DNA of 8,217 bases. Source: JTS-RE9 sp964649195 (GTDB lineage: Bacteria > Planctomycetota > Phycisphaerae > Phycisphaerales > Phycisphaeraceae). Shown here piece after piece: positions 4,860 to 8,217 of this stretch. Every line of letters begins with the position of its first letter. Positions within the stretch are counted from its first letter, which is position 1. The translations under genes and the position numbers were made by a program. The notes beneath the pieces are model-generated. The model worked only from the letters and a program-made list of their open reading frames with translations. It made no database searches and was not told the origin of the DNA. The DNA lies in the NCBI GenBank assembly GCA_964649195.1, contig CAZYPK010000200.1:1-8217 (forward strand), read 5' to 3'.

Positions 4860-6338
4860 TCATTCCGACTTTTGGGGTTCCGGGGGCGGCACGTCGAGGC
4901 CGGGCAGGAGCAGGCCGGTGGGTGCGGGGTTTTCCGTTTTGGGTGCGGGGATGTTTTTGCCATCGTCGCGCGGCGTCGGGTTGTTCCGGGGTCTGGCATC
5001 GTCCTGTTTGTCGGGCTGAATGGTTTCGAGGCCTTTCATGAGCAGCCCGCTGTCGGGCTGGTCTTGTTTGTCGGGGATGCCCAGAATCTTGTTGCGATCG
5101 ATCGGTCCTTTGGCGATGCTGAGGCTGCCATGCAGGGCGGCGAAACCGGCCGATGCGATCAGGGCGAAGGTGAAGGCGATGATCGCGGACCGGCGCGGGA
5201 GGATGATTCGGCCCGATGCGGGTTCGGGCAGTTTTTCAGGCTGTTTGAGCGGGGCTTTGCAGAGGATCATCGCCGCGGCGGCCAGTCCCGCCAGATGGAC
5301 GAGGAGGCAGTGGGGGCATACGGATTTGAAGACGATGATCTGGGCGGCGATGAACCAGAGACCGGCCAGCCCGGCGGTGGCGCCCAGGCCGGTGAGCAGG
5401 GTCCAGCTTCGTTTGCGGGTGGTGTCGGTCAGGCCGACGCGCTGGAAGAAGGTGGCGGCAAAGATGGCGGCAAAGAGCGGAACGGCAAAGAGGGCGACGG
5501 GGACGCCCAGCACTTTGGACCAACCGGAACGCATGATCAGGTCGCACCCGCTGCCGCCGCCGCAGCCGAAGGGTTTCGTGCCGGTGAAGGTGACGATGGC
5601 GAGGTAGCCGGACATGACAATGGCGAAGGCGCAGAGGGCGCGGACGCACCAGATGAGGCTGGAGGCGGCCCAGGGCGCGGCACGGACGGAGTGAAGCACC
5701 TTCAGCGAAAGCTGAAGTTTGCAGCCGGGGCAGCGGGCGGATTGAATGGCGCGGAGGCTGTGGCCGCAGGAGGGGCACAGGGCGTCGCGTTCGCGGAGGT
5801 ATTCGACGACTTCGTAGTGCAGGTCCGCCGGGTGCATGGCGGGGGTGGGCGTGTAGCGGTTGTGGCCCAGCGTGGCGGGCGAAGGGGGCGGGGTGATGGG
5901 GCTGGCCTGGGCGGTGGCGTTGGAAAGGCGGGAGGAAAGCGACTCCAACGCGGCAGGGGGGATGGGGACATCCTGCGAGATCAGTGCCTGCGCCAGCGCC
6001 CGCTGGGCATCGGCGGCGGCTTCGATGAGGCGGGCCGCTTCGTTCTGCCTGGCGGTCACGTTTTCGCGGGCCTGGAGGTAATCATTCTCCGCCACGCCCA
6101 GGGCCGACTGGGCCCGGGCCAGCTCGTCGCGGCGAAGCTGAAGCACGCGCGGCGCCTCCGCCATGATTCTTTTGACGGCTGCCAGATCCGCGACGGCGCG
6201 ATCGGCGGCGGCCTGGGCCGACTGGGCCGCCGCCAGAAGCTGGTCGTATCCGGTGGCGGCCGATGGAGCGGGTTTGTTCGAGCCGGCGGTGTTCATGTTG
6301 AATGATGGATCGCGGTCCATGATCCGGCTCGCGGACAA
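4860..6338 (-). CDS. VKOR-family disulfide-forming membrane protein with coiled-coil and zinc-ribbon N-terminus
   Basis: About 492 residues from the chosen TTG start at 6338, which has GGAGGG 7 bases upstream (6346-6351). ATG starts at 6392, 6320 and 6296 are possible, and the end at 4860 is certain. In order: an Ala/Gln/Arg-rich coiled coil (about 32-121); a Pro/Ser linker (123-169); a four-cysteine zinc ribbon CPSC..CPGC (188-206); then a vitamin K epoxide reductase domain (about 225-361). Its active-site cysteines are C259 and C265 (GCGGGSGCD) in the first outer loop and CPHC (341-344) at the start of helix 4. SGWSKVLGVPVALF is the usual stretch after the first pair. A fifth helix (384-404) leads to an 88-residue Pro/Asp-rich tail without cysteine. 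VKOR homologues reoxidise thioredoxin-like partners with quinone, making disulfides in exported proteins. Many bacterial ones carry a thioredoxin domain after helix 5; here the tail takes its place. Zinc ribbon and coiled coil would be cytoplasmic. Confidence 0.88.
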   Translation of the reverse strand: MSASRIMDRDPSFNMNTAGSNKPAPSAATGYDQLLAAAQSAQAAADRAVADLAAVKRIMAEAPRVLQLRRDELARAQSALGVAENDYLQARENVTARQNEAARLIEAAADAQRALAQALISQDVPIPPAALESLSSRLSNATAQASPITPPPSPATLGHNRYTPTPAMHPADLHYEVVEYLRERDALCPSCGHSLRAIQSARCPGCKLQLSLKVLHSVRAAPWAASSLIWCVRALCAFAIVMSGYLAIVTFTGTKPFGCGGGSGCDLIMRSGWSKVLGVPVALFAVPLFAAIFAATFFQRVGLTDTTRKRSWTLLTGLGATAGLAGLWFIAAQIIVFKSVCPHCLLVHLAGLAAAAMILCKAPLKQPEKLPEPASGRIILPRRSAIIAFTFALIASAGFAALHGSLSIAKGPIDRNKILGIPDKQDQPDSGLLMKGLETIQPDKQDDARPRNNPTPRDDGKNIPAPKTENPAPTGLLLPGLDVPPPEPQKSE

Positions 6339-6415
6339 AGCCTCGCCCTCCAACTGCTCTCGTTCGGTCTGTGTCACGATCCTTGCTCCCATGAATGTCT
6401 GCCGGGCGGTCGGGA

Positions 6416-6421
6416 ATGTTA
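6416..6421 (-). promoter_or_regulatory. Weak candidate -10 box for the VKOR gene
   Basis: On the minus strand TAACAT follows CTGTCGCG, 24 bases before the ATG at 6392 and about 78 before the TTG at 6338. No convincing -35 box is present. It resembles the TACCAT boxes elsewhere only loosely. Confidence 0.2.
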
Positions 6422-6589
6422 CGCGACAGATGCGGAACATGTTCGCATCGGCGGGCGCCGATAACTCGCATGCCCGGATGCCGATCGCGCAGCGATCCCC
6501 GGCAATATCATCGGCGAGACAGGGGTGGCGATGCAATCAACCTGAGTTTCGACGGTGGAAATCGAACGTGTCAGGCATTGCATTCGCAA

Positions 6590-6615
6590 CCCGGGGCAAT
6601 CGCATGTACCCCGGG
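6590..6615. repeat. Hairpin CCCGGGG / CCCCGGG
   Basis: A perfect 7-bp inverted pair (6590-6596 and 6609-6615) with a 12-base loop, in the gene-free stretch. Short enough to be of modest weight alone, but it belongs to a row of palindromes. Confidence 0.4.
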
Positions 6616-6627
6616 GCTTGACTCTTC

Positions 6628-6694
6628 GCCCTCTCCCTTGGGGAGAGGACAGTCTCGATCGCCGCGCAGCGGGGCGATTGAGACAGGTGAGGGC
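6628..6694. repeat. Cloverleaf-like intergenic element (CCCTCTCCC...GGTGAGGGC type)
   Basis: An outer stem GCCCTC/GAGGGC (6628-6633 with 6689-6694) encloses two hairpins: CTCTCCC-TTG-GGGAGAG (6631-6647, sharing bases with the outer stem) and a 12-bp stem GTCTCGATCGCC with GGCGATTGAGAC containing one G-T pair (6652-6663 with 6673-6684). Elements with a CCCTCTCCC...GGGAGAGGG...GGTGAGGG core are widespread in GC-rich bacterial intergenic DNA. This assignment is from memory. Confidence 0.6.
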
Positions 6695-6720
6695 AGGATT
6701 TTCGACAAAACAGCAATCGC

Positions 6721-6757
6721 CGCGCGACGAAGGCTGTCCATCCGTCGCGCGATGGAC
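6721..6757. repeat. Two overlapping, mutually exclusive hairpins
   Basis: CGCGCGACG (6721-6729) pairs perfectly with CGTCGCGCG (6743-6751). GTCCATC (6736-6742) pairs perfectly with GATGGAC (6751-6757). The second hairpin's loop is most of the first one's right arm, so only one can form at a time. Confidence 0.5.
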
Positions 6758-6771
6758 GCTCCTTCAGGCTG

Positions 6772-6823
6772 GACACGTCCGCGACTCGTTGAGTCGCGGC
6801 TCAGGCCGATCCCGAAACTCAGG
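6772..6823 (-). repeat. CCTGAGTT-hairpin repeat, copy 3
   Basis: Read on the minus strand: ACCTGAGTTTCGGGATCGG, the stem CCGCGACTC-AAC-GAGTCGCGG (6779-6799) and ACGTGTCC. It begins 4 bases after the stop codon of the minus-strand fusion gene, the same placement that copy 1 has after the toroid gene, so it may form the 3' end structure of that transcript. No T-run follows. Confidence 0.75.
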
Positions 6824-6826
6824 TCT

Positions 6827-7951
6827 TCAATGCCCGAACAGATTCACGGCATGCATCATGCCCTTTTGATCGAAATAAGCCATCGCCTCCGCGGTCGAGG
6901 TGAACACCTTCGTCGCTGTTTCGGTGATGAACGGGCTGGGGTTCTTGCGCGGCTTCCACACCACGTAAACCTCCTTGCCGTGTTCGAAGGCATGTTGCAG
7001 TTCGCGCTCCACTCCCGATGACAGTCCGGGAATCGGTCCCGCCTGGCCGGGCAGCTCGGGCACGTAGCTCACGATCATGTCGCTCTGATCGATCAGCTTG
7101 AAATCACGCATGTAAATCTGGCCGTCGATGTCGCCGGCGATGTCGAGCACCTGCTTCACCGAAACCTGAAGCTTCCTGTCGCCGCACTCGGCGCCGGCAT
7201 CGACTTCGACGAAATCCTTGCCGCTCTTGGCGGCGTCGATCGCCCAGTCCAGCAGCAGCTTTTCATCCACGTCGCCGGGATCGAAGGTGATGAAATGTCT
7301 GGCGATCTCCGCGCGGAAGGCGTTGATTTCCGCCTTCACGTCAGGCAGATTTTCCACATGGGTCATCGGGAAGGAGGGATAGACCTTGCGCATCTGCGGC
7401 CGGCAGATCAGGCGGTGCATCGTCTCGGTGGTCTGGGCATGGCGGCCGCGCGAGACGACGTAGAAACGATTGCCGCAGCCCAGCGCCTGGGCGAGCAACT
7501 CCGTCGCCATGATCTCCTCCTCGCGCCAGACCATCAGGTCCTTGAGCGTGGCATCGAGGGTGTGGTCGCGGTGCAGCCGGTCGTGTACGACTTCGATGTT
7601 ATCGACCAGCACGATGAGGGTGTCCGGGTTGAGCAGCTTCACCTGGTCGAAGTCGAACGCGCTGAACAGCCCATGCCGCCAGCGGAAGGTGGCGTGGGTG
7701 TTGACCATGATGTTCGGCGCGCCGGCGGCCTGTGAAATCACATCCTTGAACGCGCTGCGTCGAAGAGCCTGGAGGCGCGAAAGGGGCAGGTCGAGAATGC
7801 GTCCGGGCTTCACGTCCTTCGCTTCGGAGTACATCAGATCGCCGACGTGGAAGACATCGATGTTGTCGCCGCGCTCGCCTGCGAAGTGCCGGACCGCTTC
7901 GAGGTAGCTCTTCTTGTCCATTCCAACCTGTCCGGTGACGATGGCCCGCAT
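6827..7951 (-). CDS. Adenylate-kinase-like NTPase fused to a nucleoside deoxyribosyltransferase-like domain
   Basis: The product is 374 residues. The start at 7951 (MRAIVTGQVG) has GGGAG 7 bases upstream and opens directly on a beta strand and P-loop. The same frame stays open into the flanking repeat, but that extension only translates repeat DNA. The N-terminal domain (about 1-200) resembles archaeal-type adenylate kinases: GQVGMDKKS (7-15) at the P-loop position, NTHATFRWRHGLF (84-96) where those enzymes have a THA.. strand and substrate loop, DTLIVLVDN (110-118), and EEEIMATELLAQALG (144-158). The P-loop is degenerate, with Asp12 and Lys14 in place of Gly and Ser/Thr. The C-terminal domain (about 228-365) resembles the NDT/DUF4406 Rossmann family: YMRDFKLIDQSDMIVSYVPE (280-299) and SSGVERELQHAFEHGKEVYVVW (311-332), with Glu315 or Glu317 as the likely catalytic glutamate. 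I infer nucleotide binding or processing, substrate unknown. The two-domain reading rests on motifs alone. Confidence 0.75.
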   Translation of the reverse strand: MRAIVTGQVGMDKKSYLEAVRHFAGERGDNIDVFHVGDLMYSEAKDVKPGRILDLPLSRLQALRRSAFKDVISQAAGAPNIMVNTHATFRWRHGLFSAFDFDQVKLLNPDTLIVLVDNIEVVHDRLHRDHTLDATLKDLMVWREEEIMATELLAQALGCGNRFYVVSRGRHAQTTETMHRLICRPQMRKVYPSFPMTHVENLPDVKAEINAFRAEIARHFITFDPGDVDEKLLLDWAIDAAKSGKDFVEVDAGAECGDRKLQVSVKQVLDIAGDIDGQIYMRDFKLIDQSDMIVSYVPELPGQAGPIPGLSSGVERELQHAFEHGKEVYVVWKPRKNPSPFITETATKVFTSTAEAMAYFDQKGMMHAVNLFGH

Positions 7952-7991
7952 GGCGAAACTCCCAGTGAAGAAAGCGAAAATCGAAGCAGGG

Positions 7992-7997
7992 ATTATA
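7992..7997 (-). promoter_or_regulatory. -10 box (TATAAT) of the fusion gene
   Basis: On the minus strand a perfect TATAAT (CCGCTATAATCCC) lies 40 bases before the ATG at 7951, giving a leader of roughly 34 bases. No recognisable -35 hexamer is found at 15-19 bases. It lies just inside the right-hand flanking repeat, so the gene has its own promoter independent of the repeat. Confidence 0.55.
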
Positions 7998-8028
7998 GCG
8001 GAGACTGGATGGCTGGAGTTCGCAGGCA

Positions 8029-8217
8029 GCAGGGCAAAAGCATATGGCGGGAGAGCGGAAGCCTCCCGCCGGGAGGGCGAGGCCGCTGGGAGGGCGAGGC
8101 TCCCGCCGAGCCGTTCGTTTGCGAAGCCCGTCTGCGGGCTGAAGCAAACGAAGTTCGCGCGGTCGGCGATCATGCCTGATCGTTCGCCTGCCGCGCGAGT
8201 TTCGTTTGCTCAGGCCC
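8029..8217 (-). repeat. Structured intergenic repeat, right copy (inverted)
   Basis: The reverse complement matches 1-187 from CCTGAGCAAACGAAAC through CATATGCTTTTGCCCTGC. Differences include C/T and G/A changes near 8165-8172, two bases in the second hairpin arm, one base in each 17-bp tandem unit and small changes near 8045-8050. It stands upstream of the minus-strand fusion gene's promoter, as the left copy stands upstream of the toroid promoter. It holds no gene. Confidence 0.85.

Larger units (their letters stand above)
6339..6826. other. Gene-free stretch with stacked hairpins between two minus-strand genes
   Basis: I find no credible gene here. From low to high coordinates it holds the upstream region and alternative starts of the VKOR gene (6339-6421), plain sequence (6422-6540), CCTGAGTTTCG (6541-6551), a CCCGGGG/CCCCGGG hairpin (6590-6615), a cloverleaf-like element (6628-6694), two competing hairpins (6721-6757) and copy 3 of the CCTGAGTT-hairpin repeat (6772-6823). 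Genes on both sides read leftward, so read-through transcripts from the right would cross all these structures before the VKOR gene. Confidence 0.7.

Noticed and set aside
4872..6305. Open plus-strand frame of 477 codons opposite the VKOR gene
   Set aside because: The product is Gly/Ala/Glu low-complexity sequence, the typical shadow of a GC-rich gene. The minus strand encodes unmistakable VKOR motifs.
6393..6536. Further upstream start of the VKOR gene at 6536
   Set aside because: The sequence has poor codon use, no ribosome site and no domain. It also overlaps a possible -10 box.
7952..8173. N-terminal extension of the fusion gene into the right flanking repeat
   Set aside because: The added residues (including RLGGSLALP) are translated repeat DNA. 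A TATAAT box at 7992-7997 and a Shine-Dalgarno site at 7959-7963 favour the start at 7951.
1..8217. Composite transposon delimited by the terminal inverted repeats
   Set aside because: No transposase, integrase or target duplication is visible, and the repeat looks like a dispersed intergenic family. It is kept only as an open question in the findings.

Overview
The window is GC-rich bacterial DNA that I would place in the Planctomycetota, perhaps near the Phycisphaerae. That placement is an inference. It rests on a tandem pair of secreted squalene-cyclase-like toroid proteins, on GC-rich palindromic intergenic repeats whose translation reads GEAPAEP or GGSLALP (a pattern I remember from planctomycete hypothetical proteins), and on gene starts that use a clear Shine-Dalgarno site only some of the time. 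There is no rRNA, tRNA, CRISPR array or transposase gene.

Layout, left to right. Positions 1-187 are a structured repeat whose inverted copy closes the window at 8029-8217. A promoter at 205-234 leads into two plus-strand paralogues (275-1435 and 1499-2650), each a signal peptide followed by six alpha-alpha toroid repeats. A gene-free stretch (2651-2964) carries two inverted copies of a hairpin repeat around a central palindrome. A small DUF433 antitoxin-like gene (2965-3192) follows with no toxin partner. Next comes nuoH (3421-4689), the membrane H subunit of respiratory complex I, with no other nuo gene visible and a large palindromic element on each side (3211-3329 and 4733-4840). The right half is on the minus strand: a VKOR-family disulfide-forming membrane protein with a coiled-coil and zinc-ribbon front end (4860-about 6338), a 490-base gene-free stretch rich in hairpins (6339-6826), and a two-domain protein joining an archaeal-adenylate-kinase-like NTPase to a nucleoside-deoxyribosyltransferase-like domain (6827-7951).

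The genes do not form one pathway. The toroid pair is probably one transcription unit. nuoH and the VKOR gene converge on a shared palindrome that probably ends both transcripts. Nearly every intergenic space holds a palindromic repeat, and two of these families (hairpins at 2672, 2895 and 6779; double hairpins at 3211 and 4733) show paired changes in their stems that keep base pairing, so they look maintained as structured nucleic acid.

The most notable items are the adenylate-kinase/deoxyribosyltransferase fusion with its degenerate P-loop, the VKOR protein that keeps the fifth membrane helix but has a cysteine-free tail where a thioredoxin domain often sits, the isolated nuoH bracketed by related palindromes, and the covarying hairpin repeats.
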